From Petrolisthes cinctipes (lineage: Eukaryota > Arthropoda > Malacostraca > Decapoda > Porcellanidae): a DNA stretch of 64,000 nt. The translations under genes and the position numbers were made by a program. The stretch covers positions 227,753 through 291,752 of the forward strand of contig JAWQEG010001435.1 of assembly GCA_033782935.1 (NCBI GenBank), read 5' to 3'. The number at the start of each line of letters is the position of its first letter. Position 1 is the stretch's first letter. The notes below the pieces were generated by a model. That model was not told where the DNA came from and did no database searches. It saw only the letters and a program-made list of their open reading frames with translations. Shown here in pieces: positions 15,201-30,200 of the stretch.

Positions 15201-18200
15201 ATGGATGAAAAGTAAATAACGGTTACAAACATACCTATGGTAATATAATTTATTACTTCTGATTAACTCATAGACAGAGTCCCAAGAAAAAAATCAATAC
15301 GTCAAATACTGGACCACTCTCAAAATACTTAAATGTAGAAGGCAATACAGAGTCCATAAGTAGTCATCTTGTTGCACTTAATAGAATAAAAGTATTACAC
15401 ATTAATATTGCACAAGGTGTGAAAATGGTGCAGGGTCACAAAAGGTGGTCAATTTTCAACTTTATGTATTGTTATTGGGCTGCAATGAAAGGGTTCTCAG
15501 GAGGTTAGTGGAAAGTTTTGCAGAAATATAATGAATGCTGCTGCTTAAGGTAAATGTGGGTAAAACCAGAATATAATAGACAGGGAACAGCAGTCAGTGT
15601 ATAACATGCAAGTGGAAGGTGATGAAATTAGAAAAATTTAAAAAATTGTAGTTTAATTGGAAGGCAGCCAGGAGGAGCTGTGGTCTTTAGAGGTTAAAGA
15701 GAATTTTCACAAGGAAACAAGGTGTCAATCCATAAGAATGAATGTATGATGAATAATAGTCCGTAACTTCAAGTCTGAAAGAGGATATACAAAACAGAAT
15801 AACGTACATTTTAAAAGAACAATTATATACATAACTTGAGGAGAGCCTGTCCCTGGCCACAACTGAATCGGTGTAAACTTAAGTACTGTACCGCACTCAC
15901 CCATCAGTCAGAAGTGAGGCCAGATCCAGGAAAAGGTACTGGACTATGCGGTGTTTGGTGGTGGTTGCCACGTCTGGGAGAAGGAAAATGGATAGGAGGG
16001 CGTGAAGGGAGGGAGGGGGATACATGTCACTGCTTCCCTCCTCTTGCCAGGCCTGTCCAATGCTGCTGCTACTCCCACCTGTGCCCTCTGCCCCTCCAGC
16101 CTCCTCCAGTAGTCCATCAATCATCAGGATTTCCTTGCCAGACAGGGAAGTACTCAATCGTTGGATCTCCAAGCGTCTGAAAGAAGGAAATGGCTCTGTT
16201 AAGAGTAAGATTCATCACTCAGGATTCGTTTTATTCTTTTGTTTTGTTTTTAGCGGCATATACCATGCAACCATTTGCTTGCCTTCCATTACTTGCTGGG
16301 AACAAGTTCTATGACTGTAAACCCTTACTACTGCCAACCCCATCAATGTAAGAGACCCTGAGGCTTATGGGTTACGAGGCTACTTGCACATCTAAAGTCA
16401 TACAATATAAATCTTTCTCCAAAGGCAAATTCTTTTCTGCCACATAGTAAGACTGGGTGTCCCGTGGCACAGTGGTCAACAGGCTTGGTTTTCAACCGAG
16501 GTCCTGGGATTTGTTTCAAAGGTGGGATGAGGACAGATGGGCAGTCCCCTCACATGCACTGTCCCTGTGAGCAGTAGTAAAAAGGTGTGGGTAGTGAAGA
16601 CCATGCCCAAACAAACATCTAAGCAATAGTGAAGATGCATGGGTAATAATGGCTCAGTCATACAGAAATCTGATCTTTACCCATCCACTAATGGATTGCA
16701 GTAGTATCCTTTCCTAAAATAGGAAGGGTTGGTGTCAGGAAGGGCATCCAGCTGTAAAACCAATATTTATACCATCATAAGCCAAATTATATATGTGGAC
16801 CTTTTCCATGCTGGATCAGTATGGAGAGGGATGACTGGCTGTGGCAACCCTTAATGGGAGATGCTAACTGTACAAAAAAATATATATATTACAAAATAAG
16901 ATTCCATAAATTAATTTACATCAAGATTAACTGAACCAATTATTTTTGCTAACAAACATTTGTTAAATATTGTTAAGCACCTCTAAAGGTAGCAAGAGTC
17001 TGCCAAACTCTAGACCACATCTTACTACACTGTCACTCATTTGAGACCCTTATATGATTTCCCAAACTTCTTTTCCTACAATAATGACTATTTATTTACT
17101 GTTTCCAAGTTTAAGGAAATTTGTAAAATATATCTGTGTTATTCTAAGGACTTCCACTGCAGTATTTTTCAATTTACCACTTTGTCAGTGGTAAACTACA
17201 GTTTCTCTTACTAAACTTAACACTGGTTAACATACAATACAAAAATTATATGCAGGTAAGAAAAATCCATGACCATGAGAATATTAACGATGGTTTACAT
17301 ATTGTGATACATACAAGAAAGGAAGGTCAAGACTAGCCAACACTGCACCTGACAACAATATAGAACTTAAATATATAACACAGAAAAAAGGTAACCCACT
17401 GTCAGTGATATATATGACTAACCTGTTGTGGTAGATGCGTGCGAGAAGGTCAGCAGGAAATGGGACTCCGGCAGGCTGTTCCTCAGGTGTGTCCTCCATC
17501 GGTCCAGATGACAACAGACCACAGTGATAGAACCACAACACTGCAGTCAGATGTTGTCTTACAAGACCTACCACCTGTACGCGGCACTTCAGCTCCCCTG
17601 CGCCTGTGGATATTGTAATTGTCTCTAATTAGCACCAGACAATATCATTTGCTGAAAGAAAGCTTTCCTGATCCCCAAATATTAAAAAAATTTCAAACTA
17701 ACCCACAAATAATAATATATACTATCAATCCTCAGTTAATGCAACAATTCTTTACCTGAAGGGCAACACCATTGACATGAATGCATTGTAGCAACTCTTG
17801 AAAACCCCCTTGGCTATCTCTTCTATTTGCTAGTCAAATGCTGCTTATTATATCCACAACATTTGCTGCACATGAGATTACAGTATATTGTAATCGATTG
17901 CTTTGATTAATGGTTGAAAAATCTCTGTACTTGAATACCTTTTTGAGTAGCCGATTACAGTGTAAATGATTACTGATAACTGTATATTTCAGTGTACAGT
18001 ACATTTATAGTATTATAATGGAGTTATCATTAAAGAGACAAAAGATTTACATGTAATTCTACCATAAAAATTAACTTGTTTTGATGATATACAAGATAAA
18101 TCACGATATATGACTTTGCTTACAGAATATTATGTAGCAATACATATTGGCATTTCTTATCATAATATTTTTAAATCTGTTAATATATGCTACTATGGTT

Positions 18201-21200
18201 GCTTATTATATACAATGCTATATTAATTGGGAACTAATCGATTACTGTAGTATCACGATTACAAAAAAACGGCTAAAATGCCCACCTCTATTAGGAAACC
18301 GCCTACTTTTACAAGGTTTCTGAAATCTTTCATAGATACACAAAACATATAAATAAATACACTGTACAAGCGTCCGTTGTGTTTCTCAGAACGTACGCTC
18401 CACAGAAAATGTTAAGGTAATAAGCCCAAACTATAGCATTTAACTCACGAATCAAAGACCTCATACTAGAGCGACATGTCAGATTAGCCGGGGAAGTGCC
18501 GGGGCGACATCCCCATTCTACCCCTTACTTATCCCCGTCTCACCCCGACATTAAACTATATACATTTTTGAAATGTGTATGAATTTTCATGTCACCAGTA
18601 TGTCCCAAAATGCTTCCGCGGTGTTTGTAGGGCCACCGAGAGGCCGGGGGTGTACTGCTACATTTTTTTTACCGTCGGTGCAAGGTCGCAGTCGAGCCGT
18701 AGGTGCACCTGCAGTTCCTCTGGAACTTTTTTTATTCGGCATTGGCCCAAAAAGTTGGGACACCCACCAACTTTTCGTGGCGCACCACGAACTGCTGGCG
18801 AAGCACCCAAATCGCCACCAAAGGCCTCGAATAAGGTCCTGAATAAGGATTTAATTAAAAAAATTTCAATATTTTGCTTATTCGTGGTGGCGTTGGGAGC
18901 TTATTCACATATGTGTAAACTAGGCTTTAGAGAACAGAGTCCCCAACCCTCACTACCCCTTCTGTATCGTAGGGGAGATACGAGGCTGACTGCACCACCC
19001 ATCTCAGGAATGGTGGGAGATGGGGATGCCACTTCCCTCGCCGACACAAATATATACTATCCCCAAATGTTCTTATACACTGTAAAGCATAGTCCAGGTA
19101 AAACATATTCAGCCCAAGAATTAACACTAACCTTGCAGTGTAATGAGGTTGGTGTGAGCAAAGTCCCTAATTGCAGTGACGACTGTTGTGAGGGAAGCCA
19201 GGCTGGTCAGGTTCTGATGTATTGAAGTGATGTTGTCAGAGCTCACTACACCACACTCAGGGTCAAACAGTGGTAGACCTGGGATACAGACACCTTGGTT
19301 AAGTACAATACAAGTACGAGGAAATGACATGCCTTGAGGATACTGTCTTCTTGGCAAATTGGAAGGTACTGATTCCTCCTAACTATGAGAGAAAATTAGA
19401 CGTCCTCAGTGGTACTAATAGGGGATCTGTTTCATGGTATAATTTGGAGGAATCTCTTCCAATTCACCAACAACAGAATCTCCCCGTAAATTATTGGTCA
19501 TCTTTGGACTTACATACCAGTAAGTCCCGGACGCCTCTTTCCCCGTGAAATCGACGGTTGAGTGTACAACAAATGGATCTGAAGTACAATTAAGTATCTG
19601 CTAACCTACAAAAGCATTAAAGAACATACAAGTTTGCAGGTAGACTTACAGAGTGTGTCATTGGTGTTCTTGATGGCTGTGACACGACTCCAAGCCCAGT
19701 CCAGCAGTGAAGGAAGGGAACAGCCAAGGGAGGTGAAGCGACCCTCTGAGAACTCAGACACACACTGCACCAAGAGGGAAACCAACTGCTGATCCAGTGC
19801 CACATTCAGCAATGCTTCCCTCTCACTAACCTGTAACAATAGTAAAGGTAATGAATGGATCAAGTACCTTGTTCATACCCATTACCTTGTTCATGATGAA
19901 CAAGTTGCAAAAGAGAGCAAATGAGAGGAGGTGACAGTATCAAGAAACTAGAAGGAAAAGCATATCTGGAAGGAAGTAGAGGAGACATGAAAAAGGAGAA
20001 CAAATGAGTCTGATAGACTACGTTGCATTGGGAAGAGCAGTGGCCATCTACATACGCAAAATTTGCTTCGGTAGCCCAGGCATATAGGGCCAGCCTCACC
20101 TTTATTTTTATTTGTTTTTTCACTGCGACCAGAGCATACTGGGGGTCTGTGGGGCAGGAGGCCATTCTGCACTGGGAGAACATCAACAACATGAGCAGCT
20201 ATATAGAAGTAGAAAGGAAATGGGACATAATGGTGAAGAGGGAAGGAAAGAAACCAAATAAGGGCACAGCCTAACAAAAGCATTTAATATGTCTAGGGAA
20301 ACGGTAAAAATGTCATCAGAGTTCCAAATAGAGGATGAAGATGAATCAGAAAGGGTGGAGGTCAGGAGGCTGTGCAACCAGCTGAGTTTGTTCTTGAGTG
20401 TTAGGATGGACTAGTGAGTGATTTGAGTATGGATATGTTTCTGAAGACTGGTTTGGGGTGGAAAGGGTGTAAGAGATGATAGTATTTGTGTATGGTATCG
20501 TGTACTGGGTGTTGTTTTGGTGTTCCTTGGTATGTGTGGGTGTTCTGCCATGTAATGTAGTGGATGGTGTGGGTTTGTGGAGGCTGCAGCAAGTGTTTAT
20601 GTGCCTCTCATGTCAAAGATTTACACAGAGTAATCCAACATACTTTCCATTCCAAAATAAAACTCCTTTTTCATTTTCATCACAATACACACATACAAAA
20701 CCTGCTGTTGATGGAAAGTGTTATTACAAAGGGCCCAGTGGGGCTGACTTTATTCTCTGTGAATATTAGTTATCCCCCACAGGGCTAGAATAAAGATTGT
20801 TGTAGGATCTGGTCACTTTCTAGTGGATTTGACGAGATCTGCCCACATGGATTAAAAATCCATGTGAGGTGTACTGCAACCGGAGGCCTTTTTTTTTTTT
20901 TTTTTTTCCACTGCCAGCACATGGGGGTGCATTTCCCTTTGCATGCAGCAGTGTAAACTCCCTCCCCCTTATGGTCCCTTCAGGGCTGGTCTCATGGAAG
21001 GTACGGCCCCACTTGTAGCTCTTGTGGTAACGTGGACTTGGGCCCACAGCACTGGCTGTGGGATCAAAGCCTTCCCTCCAATCTCCCTGGCGGTCAGAGG
21101 CCCCCAGACTCCCTGGTCCAGTAAGCTCTGGTCCCATTTCCTTGGGATGTGCTTCAGTAGCCCAGGCATATAGGGCCAGCCCCTCCTTTATTTTAATTTG

Positions 21201-24200
21201 TTTTTTCACTGCGACCAGAATGTACCAGGGGTCTGTGGGGCAGGAGGCCATTCTGCCCAGGGAGAACATCAACAACAACAACAATTCCCCTATTTTGGTT
21301 TGCATTGTATGGCATGAATAGTACTGTACATTAGTTGGTATTATCATTCTAGGCATACATACTGTATTTAGTATTGTATATATAAAATTTATAAGCAGTT
21401 TCTGTGAGACACTGGATTCATGACAACTTGATTAAAATCAGAGCTACTACAATGTGAATCAAAATACTGACCATGGCTGAAGATGATGAACGTGAGACAG
21501 AGTCAGTGAGGAGAAGGCCAGCAAACACACAGCGGGCATAGGCGTCCTCAGGGTTAACAATGGCCGAGGGTCCCTGAGCCACCAGGAAGGCAACAGCCGC
21601 CTGTTGGGCACTCGGGCACTGGTACTCCACTAACCCACCACTCGTCACTAGGAACACATCTACAACACACAAGGAGACAGTCAACTTTCAAAATCATACA
21701 AATACTGTACAGTATAGTATATGAAACATTAACCACTGGAATGTTACTCAACATACTCATCTTCTTTGTGGTAATAGAAAACAAAAGCATAAGTTTGTGC
21801 CACATAAAAGATGTCTATAACATGTGACAAATAGGTGTGGGTAATGGAAACATTACGGACCGGTTTCATCTAAGTTTTTATCCTTCATTCAAATGATCGA
21901 CACCTTGTTCCTTCATGGGAAATACCAGCAAGGGATGATCCATAATTTGGTAGAAGAGTAACTGTTTCCCCACTCCATTTGGCAAGGTTTTATAGGGGGT
22001 ATGTCTATCCATCCTAGAGGCTATGCACTCCCTCCCCACAGGAGAACACCCAAAGGAAGGTTGTATAGCAGTATATTAATCTGTGTTGAGAAGATATTCT
22101 TGGGTAGAGATATAACTGGTATAAGTATTGTTTATCCATGGAGGTGTGTGCTGTGTAGAAGGCTGGCCTGATACCCCAATTGCAAACAACTCTTTGTTTA
22201 ATCACTCTTGTTTGATTGCTGTCCACAAGGATGCCTACAGTTGGTACAATTGCCTTCAATTTAAAGTATCTCTGGTTTCTCTGCAAAGTATATTTCCCCC
22301 CGGAATTGTGCTAAATCTATTATTCAACTACTGGTAATTTTTCTGACACCTCTTGCTTACTATGTAATTCAAAAGAATCAATAGGCCCTGCTTTCACTGG
22401 GCCTATTCGTACTGAAAATCAGGACCAAGCCAGCTATTGCCCTTCTCCTCTATGAAAGGTTCTAAAAAGGCACCCATATACACACTGGTATTCCAAATAA
22501 TGTAACACTGAAATGTAGGCCAGACACCTCTTACTACACAGGGCTTTACAGTCTGGCCAGTCTCTAAAACTTAAAATAATGCCATGCTCTCTAAGTTTTC
22601 TGCAAAGTTGTCCTTGAATTGAAATACATAAATAACATCCAAATAAGACCAAGAACAACCTTCTCATGCCATAGTAAACTTTGAAATGTAAACATGTTGT
22701 ACTGTACTCAATTTACAACCTACTATTTGGTAATAGTTATCTCCAGGAGATTACCCTAAGAGTGTAATGATGGCTAAGGTGTATTAAAATATGGTGGTGG
22801 GAAGGAGAGGGAAAGGCCAAAAATGAAGTGGAGGGATGGAATTATGATGTGTATAGAACAATGTAGTAATGCTAACAAGAGAGAATGATAAGCATTGGTG
22901 AAGGACAGGGCATTTTGGAAGCAATTTGTTTATGATAATCCCACTGAGGAATTACAGAAAGTGGCAATAGAGAAATGATAAAGAAGAGTCAGATCTCATG
23001 GACTAAACTCACCATAGGAGAGGGCTGCAGGGTACCAGTCAGTGTCGTTGCCAGAGCGTGAGGTGTGTCTGGCCCAGGAGGCGGGTCTTGGTGCAGCCCC
23101 CAGCACCACCTCCCCCTGTCCTGGCCGGCCACTCCATGGCACACGGTCCAGTTCATGGAAGCTCATGTAGGGACAAAGATGATGCTCTTCCAGCTTCAGG
23201 TTGGGAGGCATCTGGGCCTAGTCACAGCAACAAATACATAATCCTTAGTAATAATAATCAATACTAACTAATTGGTGGACTTGAGGTCCATATCACCTTC
23301 TCACTATCAGAAATTTTAACTATACTGTACATTATATACTTCATACACAAATAATAATATGGAATTGCAGATTATTATTCTTTTTTTTATGGTATGATTA
23401 TGTAAACTTATAGTACATGTATTTCAAAGTAAATAGTATTAAAACTACATCACGGTCTCCCCTTAGGGGAAGTATTGCCTGAGTGATGTGGGCAGTACTT
23501 TAAGGGTTTTGAAGCCCCTTCACCCACAGCCAATCCTTTTCAGTTCTTCACCTTCTATTTCTTTCTTGCTTGCTGTCCCACCTCTCTATCACCTTTTCCC
23601 ACTGGTGAGGGCTGGTTCAATCCAGAAATGAGGAATTTGGCATCCTCTACTACACTTTGGCCTGTTCTGTCTGTCTCTCTTACTATTTTTCATTCCTTCT
23701 AGGTAGCTGGCAAGATCACCCGATTGGGTAGCACAAGGGAGGCTACTGCTGATGGGTTCGTTGGCTCGGGGGTACATGCCCGTGAGCCAGTAGTCAGCTC
23801 TTCTGTTGCCTATGAAGAAACAGATCTCACTATCTCCTGGCTATCTATTTGGGGTCTGAGCATCTGCGCGGCTTCAGTCAACCAGACTTGGGACTGCTCG
23901 CCCTGACAGTCTGGGGAACTACAACAATAACAACAACAACATCTAGGTCTTACCTGATACCACTGATTAATGTCAAAGACGGCCAGGTAATAGTTGATGG
24001 CCACAGCTCCTTGGTCTAGAATACCACCCACCCAACCGAACATACACAAACTCTGCTCCGGCACAGAACCAGCTAAAACATAGAAATTACATTAAGGCCT
24101 CAATATGGTAAACAGTAAACTACACCAATTATACATGCACTCCATCTTGGTTTTAAGTACCAAATAAACACTGATGTGGCCCATATAAAGCCAAAGAAAA

Positions 24201-27200
24201 CCTGTTTTCTTTCATACCTTTATTCCAGCATGGACATAACCTTTCTATTCCATTACAATCAAAACAATTCTTTTCCCATGAAATGGCAATGATGTAACAC
24301 TGAAAGAATTAATAAGATACAGAATCAGAGATCAGGTATGAATAACTTGAACCATTTCACAAAGTTAAAGAAGTGTCAGGCCACATACGGTACAGACCTA
24401 GATACCCTTGCATTAATGTTTCCTTCTTGGAAAATGGAATCTATCATTTGAAATGAAATTTACTCTAAATATATGACTATTTTGTGAATATTTCCTTTTT
24501 TATTGTGTGATTATGGAATGCTGTTGAAGAAGTACAGGTAACACCAATAACAAAGTTCTAATAGATCGATTAAAAAGTTACTTGTTAGTACTGTACTGTT
24601 ATTGTCTGTTAATGGTGTGTTTGAACATATAAGAGAATAGTGACTGGGACCATAGAAGTGGTTCAGTACAAGGTATATAAGGATAAGAAGAATGGGAGTG
24701 CATAGTGAACAGACAAGACAAAGGATGCACTAGTGAACACGAAGAGTATAAGAAAATGCTTCTGAGAAATGTGTCAGAGGAGATGAAGAGGAAGTATAGA
24801 ACACATAAAATGCAAATCATCAGATATTGGAAAGCAAAGTGATATTAAGTAAAGATGTTTGCAAGAAACTGAGTGATAAATTTAGGAAAAATAAGATGCT
24901 ACTGTATTCTTGCATGAAGTAAAAAGGAACAAGGAAAGAAGAAGTTTTGCAGCATAAGAATGAAGAGGGAGGATGGAGTTATTGAGGCTGGAAGTTCAGC
25001 AGTGGAGGGAGTATGGAAATGGTATCAAGATGGTTTGATGCACAAAGAGATGGTAGCGTGCATGAAGATGGATGTACAATGGTAAGTAGGAGGAGAGGAG
25101 GTTTGAAGTGTGATAGGCAGGTTAAAGGTGGGGAATGCCCATGGTGTGGATGGTACAGTATAACTAGAAATGCTAAAGTACTGTATCAAATCATGGAGAG
25201 GCAGTTGTGGAATGTAACTTATATGTAACTTGAAATATTAACAGGGAGAGGTGTCAAAAGACTGAAGCAGTTATAATTGTTTTTGTAAAGAAGTAACAGC
25301 AGTAGGGAGGAGTGTGGATGTAAAAGGGGGATGATTTACCTCACCTTCAAGTCAAGTAGTAATAAACTGTACATCATCAATAATCCCAATGGTGTTTTTC
25401 ATTAACATTCTGTCTACATATAGACATCACCTATCTATAAACTTACCATCCTCATCTGGAGTGGTAAGAGCAGAGACAGAGCCTGTGGCAGCAGCAGCAG
25501 CGGCAGCAGCAGCAGCAGTGGAGGTTGTATGATGAACACAGGTGGCAGCAAATACCAGACTGGGCTTAGTTGGCTGACCATGTAACCCCACACCTCCCAC
25601 TGCATCAAACTCAAACTTGGGAGATATTGAAGTGAGGCCCTGGTACCATAATCCATGACCCTCAATCCATACCTTGTTGTCGTACACCATAGCATACATC
25701 GTACACAGAGCATTTGGTCCTCCCTTGGTTGTCTGGCTGTTCTCTGGTTAAACAAATATAATATTACAGTACATTACAAAGTATAAAACACATTAATCTT
25801 AAGGACTGCGGTACTATTGGTATTTACTTAACAACAAAGCTGCAGCTAAGACCCTCACTGATAATGGCATTTATTTCAACTTAACTTACTTATTCTTAAC
25901 ATACATGGTGCCTAAAAATCAGAAATAGGCTATCTTTCTCAACCCTGTATCATATCCACTCCTTGTTCCAGCGTTTGTGCCTTGACCTCTCTCATACTTT
26001 CATCCATAGACCCAATGATGAACCAAGGTGACATCACATAACCTTGCCTTACTTCTACAGAATTAGCAAACCATTCACTGTATTTTTCATTTACTCTCAA
26101 TCACGCAACCCAAACATAACAAAAGCTCTTTGCTGCATTCAACAGCCTTCCCTCTGTACCACACTTCCGCATCACCTTCCAAAGGCTATTTTTGTCCACT
26201 CTATCATATGCTTTCCCTAAACCCATGAAGGCCACAATCAGGTTACAATCTTTTTCATGGGCTTTAACCATCAACTGTCTTACCAAACACCAAATCCACA
26301 TCTCATCTGCCATGCCACCATAATAGCCCCCTTGCTTGTCACTCACCAACTCCTTTGATTTTTCCTGCACCCTCTCTACCATCCTACCATACACACACCT
26401 CATCAAAGATTGTAGTGATGTAATACTCATAATAAGAGCATCAAAAGTCACATTATGTTTTCTGTTCTTGCCTAGACTCCTTGTTTACTTTTTTACATCA
26501 AGGTTCTGTATACATTATCATTGCTGTAGAAATATGGAAGAGTCCATTGTGGACACCTGTCCAGGACACTAATACTACCACAATACTCCACACTATTAAA
26601 CACATTATGGAAGACTGTACTACACAAAACCACACTTGCCAACAACATAACATACACTCCATAAGGACCCTGTGGGAAACCCTAGACCAAGCCATGGCCT
26701 TCCTCACGGACTACGGACTTGAAGCTGGTCAGCCAGACATCCTGAGAAACTTCAACAACAACTCACTCTTCTCACCTGCTGAACCCCAACTTCGACACAG
26801 CCAGAGGTAAACAAAATTCTTTGGGTCATTTTCAGGCTCCTGGCAGGCAAACGAGAGAACAGGTGGCACGTTCTCTTCATAGGGACTGGTGCAACTGGTA
26901 GAGAATAAAATGGTAAAATAACACCAACGATCAGGAAAAATAAGATATAACAACTTCATATCAACTGAATTAATTAGAATGGGAATTTAGAGAATTGATG
27001 ATCATGGCATCTTTGAGGAGAATCATGAAGGGAATACAGTAAAAGTCCTGTAATCCGTATTGCAAGGGACTGAATGTCATCCGGACTATTGTTATTTTCG
27101 GACTATTGGTTGGACCTCCAAACACAAATATGGAAAAAGAAACACACAAATTATAGGATTACAGTAAACCCTCGCTATCTTGGATCAATTGGAAGGAGAC

Positions 27201-30200
27201 CCTTGTCGAGTTATCAGAAGATCTGAGATATCCGAGGGCTTAAATTTGATGCGTACGACTGTCTGCATGCACACCCGCTCTCAAAACTACGTGTGCTTTC
27301 ACTCGTATCTCTGGTTCCCATACACAGCTAGTGACTGAAAATAATTCTAAACTTGAGCCCAAAGTATGGAAAATTAATGTTTATAAAGGTTGTTCATTCT
27401 AAAAGGGTATGCCTAATAGCGTGAGTGAGGAGGGAGGGTGATGGTTGACAAGTTCAGTTTTAACCAATATTTCATGAGTTTCTACTAATACAAATACATT
27501 TCCTCAGTTTATATTAATTATTCTTTGTCATTTTCTCATCCAATCACTTGCACTTTTCATCATATCAAATGTCTGTACCGGGATGTGTTAAAAGTATGAA
27601 AAATGCCCGTTTTGAGAAGTTGTTCACTATAAAGGGGTTAGGCTTACCACGAGTGTATCAAGCGAGCGTGAGGGTGATAATGGGGTGGAAATTTCAGTTA
27701 TTACCAAAACTCATTGAATTTTCATTCATGCACAAGCATTCCTTAGTTTGTATTCATCAATTTTGGTAATTTTCTTTTAAAATAACTTCCACTGAATATT
27801 AATTTGCGCATAGGTACGCCTAATAGCTGGGAGAGTGTGGGTGGCCCAGCTGTACGTGAGTTACGTAGGCATATGTGACGACGCACCTGGAAAATCCCCG
27901 CATAGGCCACTCGGGCACCAAAATTGAAATTTTTATTACTACTTTAAAAAATCCGGACTATTGGGATTTTCGAAGTACAGTGTATCCGTGGTCGGATTAA
28001 CGGACTTTTACTGTATAATTATATGACCATGGAGGCTATAAGTGGTCTGCTAACAACATTGCCATACAGTATGTATTGGAGACATCAATATGGAACATGT
28101 CACAGTAGTTGATAATAGATGCAATGACAATAAGCAACTTGAATGGAGTACTGTACAGGTGTCCCTCTATTTACGATTGGGTTACATTCTCTAAAGCCAA
28201 ACTGTATATCAAAAAATCAGATACGAAATCGTAAATATAATGGCGTAAAAATAGACTGGCATTCGAGTCTGCCTAAACTAAAAAAAACTCACTCAAACAA
28301 TATAAACACATACGTACATGTCGTACATGAAAATAAATTGTAAAATAGACAGACCTATTAAAATTGTAAATATACTGCTGTACCTTTCTCTGGAGGTTAA
28401 TACGCATTTATACGAGTCCCCTCGAGGCTAGAGGACGATGAACCCTATTCTGTCTCTAACGAGGCTAAGGGACAGCAACAGTCTCGCAATGCTCAATCAT
28501 CATCAGGGGTGGATGAACTAACAGGGGTGGGTGAGCTGGCAAGGGTGGGTGAACTGGCAGGGGTGGTTGAAGATGAGCCAATAACGATGAGTGGAAGCGG
28601 GCTGGCATGGGAGGCTGAGCCAGGGAGCAGTAGAAGGGCAAGCAGTGGTGACTGGCTTGAAAAAGGATGAAATTGTTGTCTGCTTGGCCAATCTTTTTTT
28701 TTTATTCATAGATTTCCCAGGAAGTCTTCTTGCATTCCTTCATCTGATGTGCCCAAGTTCCATTCCTAGCTGGGTTAGGATCTTGCTCCAACATTATCTC
28801 AATAAAGCCATCCACACCAGCAGTCACTTCCTGCAGTGTCTTGAGATCGCCACGTTGTGGTTCAACCTCTATTTCCTCTTCATCCTCATCATGGACTTGC
28901 TCCTCAAGTTGCACAAGTTCCTCATTGTTAGAGGAGCTTCATGACAGTCCAGCAATTCTTGTATATTAGACTCGTCAACCTCTTTAAATCCAGCCAGATG
29001 GTTGAGTATTACAATGTCCTTACAGATTTCACCGACGTCATCAAAACCTTCAAAGTTCAGTTCAAAATATTCAGATCACAACTTCTGCTAACTGCCATTA
29101 AAATTATTCAAGTGATAGGAGGAGGAGGAGGAGGGAAGCCTGGGGCAGAGTGGAGTCACAAGATAGCGCAGGCGAGTCCTCTAAATTAATGAATTGATTT
29201 ATCGTAACTTGACGTAGTCAAGGGCAGAAATACTTTTAATCCTAGTGCAGAGATTGAATGTTTCCAGGGTGGACATTTGGTCTGGCATAGAGTGGAAGGG
29301 AGTCAGCAAAGACGGCAATATTAACACCCTCAAGCCATGACAGCCAGATAGCTACTGGTACTCGAGGTGTGCACTATTACTTATAAAGTACAGCAGGAGA
29401 CAATCCTTCATCAGTGTCTCGAACAGATCAAGCATTCCAACCCTACAGTGCTAAAAAATTTAATTTCATTGTAAGGGTGGTTCCAATACTTTTACTGCCA
29501 ACTGTACAGACAACACACAGATATGTACAAACTGTCATACTGTATAAGTAATAAAATATAATTGTTCTTTGAATAATGGCCTTATTGCAATAGTGTACTT
29601 ATAATCACCGGCTGCATGAATGATTGGTACATACTCTATGGTGAGTGTAGAGAGGTTGATTATCTGGAAGGCACCAAAACTGTATCCAACCACCAGTGAG
29701 GCCAACTGTGGTAAGAAGGCCAGGGCTGTGACAGTCACTAGGCGGGAGGACACTTCAAACAACACATTGTCATCAGGATCAATCAACTGGAACTGTCCGC
29801 CACACATCATACCATCTGCAATCACATCACCATCATCATTAATATAGCAAAAGAATGGGGAGACAAAAATTGAGGAAGGTTTAAAGGAAATATGAAATGG
29901 ACAGTAAGCTGGTGATGGTCATACTGAGCAAGAACAAAGCACAGAAGTAGCAGAGGGCATGAAAGATGAATGTTACCAAGTGGGTTACTTTATATCAACG
30001 TAAAGTTGATGCAGCTAGCTGGGATGTTCCCATAGATGTTCACTTTGTTCATGGATAGAATTATGAAGGAGGTGCAGGGAAAACCTGGTGGATGCCAAGG
30101 TGGCCTTGGTGAAAATAGGAATAGATTTGAAATTGCTGTTGTTGTTGTCTTTAAAAGAGATAATGCTATTAAGTTAACAACAACTGTGAAGTAATGATAT

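Noticed and set aside
18575..19225. 216-residue plus-strand open frame
   Set aside because: Only the GC-rich first part looks complex. The remainder runs antisense through ELYS exon 12 and an AT-rich intron, so the frame as a whole is not a gene.
20820..21356. 178-residue minus-strand open frame
   Set aside because: It spans the AAC-tailed SINE-like repeat; the same translation appears in the other copies at 5.5 and 20.1 kb.
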